Below are positions 48,101 through 54,574 of a DNA stretch of 64,000 bases, one piece after another. The translations under genes and the position numbers were made by a program. The notes under the pieces were generated by a model, which was given only the letters and a program-made list of their open reading frames with translations, searched no databases and had not been told where the DNA came from. This stretch comes from an uncultured Pelagibacteraceae bacterium (GTDB taxonomy: Bacteria; Pseudomonadota; Alphaproteobacteria; Pelagibacterales; Pelagibacteraceae). The stretch is from assembly GCA_902597335.1 (NCBI GenBank), contig CACJXK010000005.1, forward strand, positions 53,776 through 117,775. Direction: 5' to 3'. How positions within the stretch are numbered: position 1 is the stretch's first letter; every line of letters starts with the position of its first letter.

Positions 48101-48973
48101 GTTGCAGAGTCTGAGTCAATTTCTACAGGTGATGACTCAGCAGTTATTGAAAATTTAAAAGCTAAGTACACTAAAGAGGGTATGAAAGTAAAATTTAAAG
48201 TTTTCAATGATGAAGGAAAAGAGATGAATAAATATTATGGAGAAATGAAAGATGGATCAGTTCTCCCTAATTGGATTAAAGTTGATCCTAAAACAGGAAA
48301 AACAACTACTAATATTCCTAAGGGAATGGGTAAAGTAGAATTTAAAATTATTGCGCTAGACTCAGATAACAATCAAAAAAAAGTTACAGTTGTAATTGAT
48401 CCAAAAAAACTTGCACAAGATAAAGATGTTTTCAAAAAAATAAAGAAAGCGAAGAAAACTAAAGTAAATGTAGATACAAGTGGAACTGTTCAATTACAAT
48501 CAACTAATGAGGCAGGCTCTATTGATAAAACAACAACAGATGTTTTAAATAATAATAAATTAAAAGAATTTATAGACATAGCACCTAGCGAGATATTAAA
48601 TGTAGAAACTCAAGTAATTGACAATAAATATTACTTGGAATTACCAATCGTAAAAGCACAAAACTCTGAGGAATTTGAGATCGTTCAAGAAGATGGTCAA
48701 AAACTTCCAGAGTGGATAAAAATTGATCCGTTTACTGGACAAATAATAGCGGAGCCACCAAGTGATGTTGAAAATATTAAATTAAAAATAATATCAGAAA
48801 ATGAAGGTGGTGAAGTTGTAATTAAAGAAGTTCAATTAGACTTTAACAATCAAAACAATAATACTGAAAAATTAACTGATCCTGAAACTACGTTTGAGCC
48901 ACTAAATACTCAGCTTGCAAAAGCACAAGTTAACTTTGATGATTATGGCGATAAGTTGCTAAGAAGTTTGTAG
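39188..48973 (+). CDS. giant secreted surface protein: LEPR-like motif, DUF4347, VCBS/cadherin-like repeats, beta-propeller
   Basis: A 3261-residue protein, the largest here and about 15% of the window. FIEALEQRIMLDGAG (7-21) resembles the LEPR-XLL motif at the start of giant exported proteins. About 73-228 is a DUF4347 domain with His128-Gly129 (IGHGSAG) and Cys171 (FYGCNVAA), spaced like a clan CD cysteine peptidase dyad. About 420-2890 holds 14 VCBS-type repeats (each with GTYGTLTIGADGSYTY-like core) and three related cadherin-like domains; a beta-propeller is inserted at about 1272-1518. A Lys/Arg-rich linker (about 2920-2945) precedes two LPxWI cadherin-like domains (near 3026 and 3172). 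No RTX nonapeptides and no Sec signal are seen. Export through the neighbouring TolC/HlyD proteins and a role in adhesion or surface coating are inferred. Confidence 0.82.
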   Translation: MPKKKFFIEALEQRIMLDGAGASTFLDIVDESNKEKLSTKNAKEIAKFKEVKTSDTNDLPFINITRDKARKKQIVFIDTQITDYESLTSSFDKNTKVVLIDANEDGFKKIEQTLEGEKNYSAIHIIGHGSAGQILFGNALLSNENIDNYNSTLKNIGQTLTSNGDILFYGCNVAANEKGENLIKRISKITKADIAASDDITGNGGDWVLEKKIGIIETKNVQAIEYNHSLGTADAYGIASIDTSTTEENHSATNFKAQSGSGNNNGQQSSSNKFIITQERSVVTSGSSLSFDVSAATSSITPSSSNPINVYMLYLNDVENRRAFSDRGQVTFEHEILGVFTEWDNTIFMSGISKSGATYPDSSGTKVSKRTLEWYNGASSSYVGPGIAGSKDYFIISNSNKTISVGADNGLHGDFLRIITRASPPSAVADTGYVNEGDTLSVSNSASAVSGTSNGSHSGDISDNDTDQVTQAGSTVSTNHTLTITSYSHTSATNTSGGSASSGNGNSGTAGSNSVVGYYGTLDLEANGSYTYTASNDITGLDSGETVTDVFTYTVGDGVTTDTATITITIIGQSDNNAPTASNSTVYINENNQVSSAGDRTPANITKIFAAGDFNYSDADSDSLSKVKITTLESAGALEHYNGSSWVDVTLNQEISASDIGNNYLRFTPAANSESDVTFGFKVNDGTVYSSSAYTMTISVNAAPNVTDTTVGTTVAAGNNSTGDVHDGVADSDDADSVLVVTGVASGNESSNNSIITNDTGVGSAIAGTYGTLTIAADGTYTYAASSTNNITYGSTATDTFTYTTRDNETNSGSFAYDVGTITFTVASSIVLVNDTDSVNENETVTKTGAQADVLDDDAADTSGLSVTHIKVTGGSNSTVSSGTTYLDGTSVTGTYGTLTIGADGSYTYIANTSNAEALAAGGDPVTDSFTYTADGATATLIITVTGVNDAPVAQNDEGVIVEDGTLTVSNGNNANVTGSYDATGEHSGDVIDTSSSSHKDSDVDTGASLTVSAIRTGSTEGSGTAGSIGSALAGTYGELTIAANGSYSYVANQAAADALDAADQVTDVFNYTLSDGTATDIGLITITIIGINDDPTAVNDTGYIKEGGTLTVANSGSAVSGTSTGSNSGDITDNDTDLDDSSTATITLIQHSGAGSATSVADVTYTNGSATSVSGTYGTLTIGSDGSYKYVANSNITSLDAGDSNVTDVFTYTVSDGTATDTATLTITVIPSQDVTARNDTGTINEDGTLTVSNGGNATSVTGVSQDTGSPYAIDEGTVRSVAFNHDGTKMFVLHHHTNPKISVHALTTAFDINTASQSSTTDISSYAGNPRGIRFNDDGSKLYISNGSGSNKKIHEFALSTAYDVSSLPTPTSTVISGQDGNPRGFAFNTDGTKMFLLGDINDAVYEYSLSTAFDTSTISYTSRSLDFSAKEATPRGISFNATGTKLFITGQASDKILEYDLSTGFNLSTATFKGEFDVSSYADSSTDIIFNNDGTKAFLSRASNNGVLSFSLSSPYSFVDITGENTGDVIDTSSTSNYDTDPDSDTLTVTAIKTGSTEGSGTAGTVGSALDGTYGQLTIAANGSYTYVANKTAADQLDAGDIVTDSFNYTVSDGQGETDIAVLEITVIGINDAPVGVNDTDAVNENATITESSGSELLVADDTDVDASSSLTVTQIKVTVGGTNSAVNPGTTHANGTSITGTYGTLVVGANGAYTYTANTAAAEALDASDEVTDNFTYTVSDGTDTSTATLIITVTGVNDAPVAVADTDAVLVTATVTDTTNGAGTVISDDTDADADSSLTVTHIQHSGAGSASTISSGTTRANGTSSTGTYGTLTIGANGTYSYVAGSSAGTDVFTYTVSDGTASTTSTLTITVSDDNNAPVAVNDTDSVNEDATVSQTSGSGLLVADDTDADGDTLTVSHITATGGTNSTVAESSTSASNGTTVTGTYGTLTVGADGSYTYTADQSAADALDAGETAPDSFTYTISDGKGGTDTATLIITVTGTNDTPVATNDTGSVNEDATLTVSSAGSGVIQDNDTDADGDDTAASLVITQIKPYSGSNSSVTSGTTHSNGTSVTGTYGTLTIGADGTYTYTADQSAADDLDASDTVTDVFTYTVTDTTGATTTADITITVTGVNDAPTASDNTVTTLEDTNHVFSTTEFNFSDVDDDGALNKIKITSLEDNGALQYYNGSAWVDVTLNQEITATDISNNKLRFVPDANENGTSYTSFGFQVSDGTAYSSSSNTMTVNVTPVNDAPVGVNDTDAVVEDATVSQTSGSGLLVADDTDADGDTLTVTQISVTDSGSNSAVSSGTDSTNGTSITGTYGTLVVGADGTYTYVADQAAADALDASETATDSFTYTVSDGNGGTDTATIVITVTGANDDPVATDDTGSVNEDATLTVSDAANGVIQNNDTDADGDDTVSSLEITQIAVTGGSNSSVTSGTNQSNGTSVTGTYGTLTIGADGTYTYVADQSAADDLATGETAPDSFTYTVSDGNGGTDTATIVITVTGTNDAPTAADKTIYINENNTDATHGARTSLNITYTFSDSGSEFNFSDVDDSDTLSKIKIISVPTYGTLTKVGNGNTITANTTITNFDNIKYTPNANSENDDTFTFKVHDGTVFSSATYTMNISVNAAPVAVNDTDTITAGASAATGSVTTNDTDSDDSTSDLKVRGVGTGAEGSSLANKNVGSAISGTYGTFTLNQDGSYSYDVTGNAATIALADGATATDTFSYKVRDDETNAGSKAIDIGTITFTITGINEGPTAVNDTITISTGVGSATVTNGSADDLDGNDSDGDGDSLTITNFAAGSTEGSGTTFTAGSEITGTYGTLTLNADGSYSYTISSTLTDDESKNAGSDPVYDNFWYTISDGNSTDTAVLQIKIIFPAVTGGGNENITDPTPDGDDDTETETESDNKGKKNKEERREKRQRRSEKIDTPELELPPSTQRDGAEFNQGLRLVDLVAESESISTGDDSAVIENLKAKYTKEGMKVKFKVFNDEGKEMNKYYGEMKDGSVLPNWIKVDPKTGKTTTNIPKGMGKVEFKIIALDSDNNQKKVTVVIDPKKLAQDKDVFKKIKKAKKTKVNVDTSGTVQLQSTNEAGSIDKTTTDVLNNNKLKEFIDIAPSEILNVETQVIDNKYYLELPIVKAQNSEEFEIVQEDGQKLPEWIKIDPFTGQIIAEPPSDVENIKLKIISENEGGEVVIKEVQLDFNNQNNNTEKLTDPETTFEPLNTQLAKAQVNFDDYGDKLLRSL
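40450..47870 (+). repeat. VCBS/cadherin-like coding repeats
   Basis: Fourteen VCBS-type units of about 300 nt, each containing a GTYG(T/E/Q)L core, and three related domains at about 40915-41290, 45610-45960 and 46745-47120. Some copies remain nearly identical: 44876-44940 and 46010-46074 differ at one of 65 positions. This allows unequal recombination and domain-number change. Confidence 0.8.
43001..43745 (+). other. beta-propeller insertion inside a VCBS domain
   Basis: Residues about 1272-1518 of the giant protein contain five blade-like units of roughly 50 residues (VRSVAFNHDGTKMFVL, PRGIRFNDDGSKLYIS, PRGFAFNTDGTKMFLL, PRGISFNATGTKLFIT, TDIIFNNDGTKAFLS). The flanks NEDGTLTVSNG and GENTGDVIDTSS belong to one VCBS domain that is uninterrupted in the copy at about 42060-42480. 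Confidence 0.75.
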
Positions 48974-49009
48974 TATTGTAATCTAAAATTTGAAATATTT
49001 TAATATCCT

Positions 49010-49720
49010 ATGAAGAAAGTTTTAATAACAATTATTATATTTTTGTCACCTATGTTTGCTTTAGCAGAGGATAGGATGGCAAGAGCTTTAGTATCAGCTA
49101 CAGAAAAAGTTTCAATTTCAAGTGAAATAGCAGCAAGAGTTGAAAAGATAAATTTTTTATTAGGGGATGCTTTTAAAAAAGGTGATATCCTAATTAGCTT
49201 TGATTGTGAATTATATAAAGCTCAGAATGAAGTTATTAAAGCAAATTATGAAACTGCAAAAATTCAGCTAGAAAACGATAAACAATTATTAGAAATGAGA
49301 TCAATTGGTAAACTTCAATATCAATTATCAGTATCAGCGATGAATAAAGCTAAAGCTGAATTAAAAATTTCTACTTTGAATGTGAAAAGATGCAAAGTAA
49401 TCGCACCTTACGATGGAAAAGTGATGGATGTTTACACAAGTATTTTTTCTACAATTCAAGAAAGACAAGTTTTGATGGATATAGTTGGTGATGGCTTATT
49501 GGAAGCTGAAATAATAGTGCCAAGCACATGGCTAAAATGGTTAAAAACAGGTCACAACGTAGAAATTCAAATAGATGAAACTGGTGATAATTTAAAAGCC
49601 AAAATAATTAGTTTAGGAGCAGCAGTTGATGCTGTTAGCCAAACAATTAAACTAAAAGCTAGGTTTAATGAAAAATATGGTGGTTTAATACCTGGTATGA
49701 GTGGGACAGTTAAATTTTGA
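49010..49720 (+). CDS. short periplasmic adaptor (HlyD/RND-type membrane fusion protein)
   Basis: A 236-residue exported protein with a signal peptide (1-19, ending MFALA). RVEKINFLLGDAFKKGDILISFDCELY is the first half of a lipoyl/barrel-sandwich domain, a short helical hairpin follows (about 70-125), and VIAPYDGKVMDVYTS is the second half. It is shorter than typical adaptors and lacks a membrane-proximal domain after about 235. It would bridge the inner-membrane components and the TolC-like pore. The next gene starts at a TTG overlapping its stop codon. Confidence 0.75.
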   Translation: MKKVLITIIIFLSPMFALAEDRMARALVSATEKVSISSEIAARVEKINFLLGDAFKKGDILISFDCELYKAQNEVIKANYETAKIQLENDKQLLEMRSIGKLQYQLSVSAMNKAKAELKISTLNVKRCKVIAPYDGKVMDVYTSIFSTIQERQVLMDIVGDGLLEAEIIVPSTWLKWLKTGHNVEIQIDETGDNLKAKIISLGAAVDAVSQTIKLKARFNEKYGGLIPGMSGTVKF

Positions 49721-51057
49721 GCGAAGATAAAAATATTAAAATTGCAAAGCTAATTGGTTTAGAAAAAAAAACCCGTGAAGCAAAAACTGAAGATGAATTA
49801 AATTTTGTCATAGTTAATGAAACAAGACAATTAGTAGATTATATAAGTTCATTTCTTTTATTAAAATCATCAACTAATAATTTCAGCGTAAAAGCAACTT
49901 CAGATTTAGCTACAGTTGATAGAACTTCCCCTTTGATAAGTTACTTAGAAAAAATCATAAATCACAAAGATCACAGGGATACTAAAGATATACAAACCAT
50001 CGATATTGAAAAAACATCAAAATCATTAAAAATTAAAAAGCCTAAGAACATTCCAGGTTTTATTTTACAAGTTCCATTATTTTCTGCCCAACAGGGATTT
50101 CAAGGTTTTTTAATTTTATCTAAAAATCAGACTTTCAATGAGAATGAAATTGATCTTTTAACTCATTTAGCGAATACTTTTGGACATGCTCAGAATACTT
50201 TTAAATCAGGCTCCTCTGTTAATCAATTTTTTAAAAAAAATTTAGGAAGTAAACTTTTTTGGTCTACCCTTATTCTGTTTATCATAATTTCAATTGTACC
50301 AATTAAAATGTCTAGTACTGCCCCAGTTGACGTGGTGCCTTCTAATCCAAAATTAGTTACAGCTCCATTTGATGGAGTTGTAAAAAATATAACTATTAAT
50401 AATAATGACAAAGTAAGTGCAGGTGATTTAGTTGTTTTACTTGAAGATTTGGACTTAAATAATGAATATAATCTAGCGCAACAATCATTACAAATTGCAG
50501 AAAAAGAACTTTTGCGAAGTCGCCAATCATCTTTTTCTGATACAAACGAAAAAGCAAGAATTGCTGAATTAGCTGCTCAGGTTGATTTAAAAAAAGCTGA
50601 ATTAAATTCAGTAACAAAAAGATTAAAGAATTCAAAAATTTACTCAACACAAAATGGAATAGCTATTGTTGACAGAAAATCTGAGTGGCAGGGAAGACCA
50701 GTTTCTGTAGGTGAAAAAATAATAACTATTGCAAATCAAAATGAAATCGAATTTTTAATATGGTTGCCAGTTAAAGACTCTTTAGTGATCCAAAAAAATA
50801 GTTTGGTAAAAGTTTTTTTGGATATAAATCCAATGAAATCTTTGGAGGGAAAATTATTGAGAGCATCTTATCAACCCTCGTTGTCTCCTGAAGGAATATT
50901 ATCATATAAATTGACAGCAAGTTATGAAGGAGATGCAAATAAATTACCTCGTATTGGTTTAAGAGGAACAGCTAAAGTGTATGGCTCAGAAGTATCTGTT
51001 TTTTATTATTTATTCAGAAAACCAATAACATTTATGAGGCAGTTAATTGGAATATGA
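49717..51057 (+). CDS. GAF-domain HlyD-like adaptor
   Basis: A 446-residue inner-membrane protein starting at TTG (49717), in TTGA overlap with the previous stop. Residues about 20-160 form a cytoplasmic GAF-like domain (NFVIVNETRQLVDYISSFLLL, QGFLILSKNQTFNENEIDLLTHLANTF in pieces), a single helix spans about 180-196, and the periplasmic part has a barrel-sandwich start TAPFDGVVKNITI (215-227), a coiled-coil hairpin and a second half ending YGSEVSVFYY. A GAF domain on an adaptor suggests export is gated by an intracellular ligand. It overlaps the M50 gene by 4 nt (ATGA). Confidence 0.72.
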   Translation: MSEDKNIKIAKLIGLEKKTREAKTEDELNFVIVNETRQLVDYISSFLLLKSSTNNFSVKATSDLATVDRTSPLISYLEKIINHKDHRDTKDIQTIDIEKTSKSLKIKKPKNIPGFILQVPLFSAQQGFQGFLILSKNQTFNENEIDLLTHLANTFGHAQNTFKSGSSVNQFFKKNLGSKLFWSTLILFIIISIVPIKMSSTAPVDVVPSNPKLVTAPFDGVVKNITINNNDKVSAGDLVVLLEDLDLNNEYNLAQQSLQIAEKELLRSRQSSFSDTNEKARIAELAAQVDLKKAELNSVTKRLKNSKIYSTQNGIAIVDRKSEWQGRPVSVGEKIITIANQNEIEFLIWLPVKDSLVIQKNSLVKVFLDINPMKSLEGKLLRASYQPSLSPEGILSYKLTASYEGDANKLPRIGLRGTAKVYGSEVSVFYYLFRKPITFMRQLIGI

Positions 51058-53156
51058 TAATCCCGCATTTAAGACAAGATTTAGAAATTTTACGTGGTAA
51101 CAGCAGAGAAGATGGTTCACCCGCATGGCTTCTTTATGATGCTATTCGAAACAAATATTTTACCTTGGGGATCACTGCTTTTCGTTTGATTAAAAATTGG
51201 ACTGGAGGAGTAGAATTAAAAGATTTTGAAAAGAAAATAAATTCTGAAGGCATAGAGACAAATATTGATGAGATAAAAAGCTTCGTAAATTTTCTACAAT
51301 TAAATAATTTAATTGTTCAACCACTTGGTCAAGGAGTTAATTTACTTTCTCAACAAAAAAATAGTCTTAAAAAACATTGGTTGCTAAATTTAATTCATAG
51401 CTATTTATTCTTTAAGATACCATTATTTAAACCAGATGAATTTTTGAATAAATTCATTTCAAAAGTTAAGAATTTAGGATCAAAAAATTTTAGAAACCTA
51501 ATTTATTTTTTTGGTTTCATTGGAATTTTTTTAGTTATTCAACAATATGAAAGTTTTGCAAAAACATTTATGTATTTTTTTACTTTCAATGGTTTGTTGC
51601 TTTATCTTGTCACTTTAATTTTTGTAAAATGCTTACATGAGTTAGGACATGCATTTGTTGCAAAACACTTTGGCTGTCGAGTATCAGCTATTGGAATAGC
51701 GTTTTTAGTATTCTTTCCATTTTTATACACCGATACAACAGATGCTTGGCGACTAAGAAACCATAAGGAAAGGCTCCTCATCAATTTTGCAGGTATTTTA
51801 ACAGAATTACATCTTGCTTTAATTGCAACTTTTGCTTGGGCAGTATTACCAGAGGGTGGTCTTAAAAGTGTAGCCTTTTTTATAGCAACTACAAGCTGGA
51901 TTTCCTCATTGGTGATTAACGTTAGTCCGTTTATGAGATTTGATGGATATTATGTTTTTGCTGATTGGTTAAAAGCTGAAAATTTACAACCAAGGTCATT
52001 TGCATTAGCAAGATGGCAAGTAAGAGAAACCTTATTTGGACTGAACCATAGTCCTCCAGAGGAATTAAACCCATCTAGAAGATGGCTATTTATAATCTAC
52101 GCATGGTCAACTTGGATTTATCGATTTTTCTTATTTATTGGAATTGCTTTGTTGGTTTACCATTTTGCTTTTAAAGTTTTAGGTATTATTTTATTTGTGA
52201 TTGAAATTTATTGGTTCATTATGGCACCAATAGTAAGAGAAATGAAACAATGGTTACTTCTTAAAAAAGATATCAAATTTAATATAAAAACTTTCAGATT
52301 ACTTTTATTTTTAATTACTTTATCTTTGCTTTTATTTGCTCCATGGAAATCATCATTAAAAATACCGGCTGTTTTTATTTCTGAACAATATTCTAAAATA
52401 TATGCTCCTTATCCTGCACAAATTAAAAACATAATGGTAAAAAATGATGATGAAGTTAAAGAAGGTCAATCTATTATAGAATTTTATTCTCCTAAATTAG
52501 AGGATCAAATTAATTCTACTAGAACTAAGTTAGAATTGATTAAAACAAAACTAAATCGATTGAGTGATAGTGCTGGAAATATGGATCAATACATAACTCT
52601 TAAACAAAGGCTTATTTCTGTAAATAGCGAATTGAGTGGTTTGCTAAAAATACAAGATAAGATGATATTAAAATCACCCATTGATGGATCGATCAAAGAT
52701 CTAGATAATTTATCAAATGGTATATGGGTAAATAATAGAAATGAATTGTTTGGAATAGTCAAATATGGAACAGGACAGGTAAAAGGATTTATAAAAGAAA
52801 ATCAAATTGACCGTTTTAAATTGAACAATGCAGCGGTATTTATTCCAAGTGATGGAACTCATGAAAAAATTAATTTAATTTCTAAATCATTAGATTATTC
52901 CGCAGTGAACGCTTTGCCTTACCTTTCGTTATCATCAACATATAACGGACCTATTGCAGTAAGAAATGATATAGAATCAGAATATGAAAATAGACCAGAG
53001 ACAGCATATTATTCAGCTGACTTTAAAATAGTATCAAAGACTAATATTGAATTTGAGTTACCAGGATATGTCCATATTGATGGATACAGATATAGCCCAT
53101 TCATTAAATTTTTTAGAAATATATTTTCACTACTTATTAGAGAGAGTGGTTTCTAA
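51054..53156 (+). CDS. PqqD-like / M50 site-2 protease / HlyD fusion protein
   Basis: A 700-residue inner-membrane protein with three parts. About 5-90 is a PqqD-like domain (AWLLYDAIRNKYFTLG, then a winged-helix tail), the fold that binds leader peptides in RiPP systems. About 145-435 is a polytopic M50 metalloprotease: HELGH (195-199) and NVSPFMRFDG (Asp297) give the zinc site. About 440-690 is a HlyD-like periplasmic part (IYAPYPAQIKNIMVKNDDEV, coiled coil, LKSPIDGSIKDL). It could recognise the cargo N-terminus, cut or thread it, and contact the adaptors. No ABC ATPase is encoded nearby. It overlaps the convergent photolyase gene by 4 nt. Confidence 0.75.
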   Translation: MIIPHLRQDLEILRGNSREDGSPAWLLYDAIRNKYFTLGITAFRLIKNWTGGVELKDFEKKINSEGIETNIDEIKSFVNFLQLNNLIVQPLGQGVNLLSQQKNSLKKHWLLNLIHSYLFFKIPLFKPDEFLNKFISKVKNLGSKNFRNLIYFFGFIGIFLVIQQYESFAKTFMYFFTFNGLLLYLVTLIFVKCLHELGHAFVAKHFGCRVSAIGIAFLVFFPFLYTDTTDAWRLRNHKERLLINFAGILTELHLALIATFAWAVLPEGGLKSVAFFIATTSWISSLVINVSPFMRFDGYYVFADWLKAENLQPRSFALARWQVRETLFGLNHSPPEELNPSRRWLFIIYAWSTWIYRFFLFIGIALLVYHFAFKVLGIILFVIEIYWFIMAPIVREMKQWLLLKKDIKFNIKTFRLLLFLITLSLLLFAPWKSSLKIPAVFISEQYSKIYAPYPAQIKNIMVKNDDEVKEGQSIIEFYSPKLEDQINSTRTKLELIKTKLNRLSDSAGNMDQYITLKQRLISVNSELSGLLKIQDKMILKSPIDGSIKDLDNLSNGIWVNNRNELFGIVKYGTGQVKGFIKENQIDRFKLNNAAVFIPSDGTHEKINLISKSLDYSAVNALPYLSLSSTYNGPIAVRNDIESEYENRPETAYYSADFKIVSKTNIEFELPGYVHIDGYRYSPFIKFFRNIFSLLIRESGF

Positions 53157-54574
53157 TTTTTTTTTATACTTTGAAAAGCTTTTAAAGCTGCAGCTCTTGC
53201 TTCTTCATGAATAACAATTGGCTTTGGATAATCTTTTCCTATTATAGTTTTAATTCCCTCTTGATATTTTAAATCTAATTCCCAAGGTTTGTGAATAAAT
53301 TTTGATGGTACTCTTTCTAGTTCAGGGACCCATTTTTTTACATACTCTCCTTGTTTATCAAATTTTTCACCCTGCAGAATAGGGTTGAAAATTCTGAAGT
53401 ATGGAGCTGCATCAGCACCACATCCAGCTACCCATTGCCATTGAGCAACATTATTTGCTTCATTAAAATCTAAGAGACAATTTCTGAAATATTTTTCTCC
53501 CTCTTTCCAATTAATTCTTAAGTGTTTAACTAAAAAAGATCCAACAACCATTCTAATTCTGTTGTGCATCCAGCCTGTTTCATATAATTCTCTCATTCCA
53601 GCATCAACAATTGGATAGCCAGTCATTCCTTTCTTCCATGCATTTAAAAATTTAATGTTGTTTACCCATGGAAAATTATCAAATTCTTTTCTTAAGTTTC
53701 CTCTTAACATTTGAGGAAAATAATTTATTAGACTGTGCGAAAACTCTCTCCAACCAATTTCATTAGTATATTTTTTTACACTAACATTTTTTGATTTTAA
53801 TCTTTTACATTTTTCCCAAATATCACCAACATTTATTTGTCCATTTCTTATGTATGGAGAAAGCTTTGATGTTCCATTAATAGACGGAAAGTCACGGTCT
53901 ACACCATAATTTAATATGTTTTTATTAACAAAATTATCTAAGTATTCATGAGCTTTACTCTCTGAAGGCAGCCAATACTTCTCAAATTTCGTATACCATT
54001 TTGACTTAGGTAAAATATCTTCAGAGTTAATTTGTTTTTTAAAGATTGTTTCTATTTTTTTACATTTTTTGACTTTATTTATTTTATCTGGAAGTCTTTC
54101 TAAATAATATTGCTCTGCATTTCTCCAAAAAGGACTATAAACTTTAAAAGGCGTTCCATCATTTTTTGTAATTTTATTGTATTCATTTAACACATTTCCT
54201 TTAAAGAATTTAAAATCAATCTTTTTATCAGTTAAATCTTTTCCAATTTTTTTGTCTTTATCTAATTCAGCTGGTTCATAAACTTTATTCCAATAAACTG
54301 AAATTTTATTATTAGATTTTAATTTAGAAAAGAAATTAATTTCATCATCTTTAATTATTTCTAATCCAATATTTAATTTTTTTAAATCAGATCTAAAACT
54401 TTCAAGTGATTTGCTAAGCCACCATTTTTGTGCCTCTCTTTTATTATCAAAAGTATTATTATTAAAAATGAAAACTACAGTTACAAGATCATGATTATTT
54501 GAAGCATAAATTAATGCATCATTATTGTTTATACGAAAATCGTCTCTTACCCAAACAAGAGCCTTATTAGACAT
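53153..54574 (-). CDS. phrB: DNA photolyase (class I CPD type)
   Basis: A 473-residue flavoprotein of the photolyase/cryptochrome family. The N-terminal antenna domain begins ALVWVRDDFRINNNDAL, and the FAD domain shows GYPIVDAGMRELYETGWMHN, and NVAQWQWVAGCGADAAPYFR around the lesion pocket. It repairs UV-induced pyrimidine dimers using light, useful to a surface-ocean cell. It overlaps the upstream ammonia-lyase-like gene by 8 nt. Confidence 0.88.
   Translation of the reverse strand: MSNKALVWVRDDFRINNNDALIYASNNHDLVTVVFIFNNNTFDNKREAQKWWLSKSLESFRSDLKKLNIGLEIIKDDEINFFSKLKSNNKISVYWNKVYEPAELDKDKKIGKDLTDKKIDFKFFKGNVLNEYNKITKNDGTPFKVYSPFWRNAEQYYLERLPDKINKVKKCKKIETIFKKQINSEDILPKSKWYTKFEKYWLPSESKAHEYLDNFVNKNILNYGVDRDFPSINGTSKLSPYIRNGQINVGDIWEKCKRLKSKNVSVKKYTNEIGWREFSHSLINYFPQMLRGNLRKEFDNFPWVNNIKFLNAWKKGMTGYPIVDAGMRELYETGWMHNRIRMVVGSFLVKHLRINWKEGEKYFRNCLLDFNEANNVAQWQWVAGCGADAAPYFRIFNPILQGEKFDKQGEYVKKWVPELERVPSKFIHKPWELDLKYQEGIKTIIGKDYPKPIVIHEEARAAALKAFQSIKKN

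Noticed and set aside
39188..48973. RTX toxin or haemolysin
   Set aside because: No GGxGxDxxx nonapeptide series was found; Asp-rich segments belong to VCBS/cadherin-like domains.
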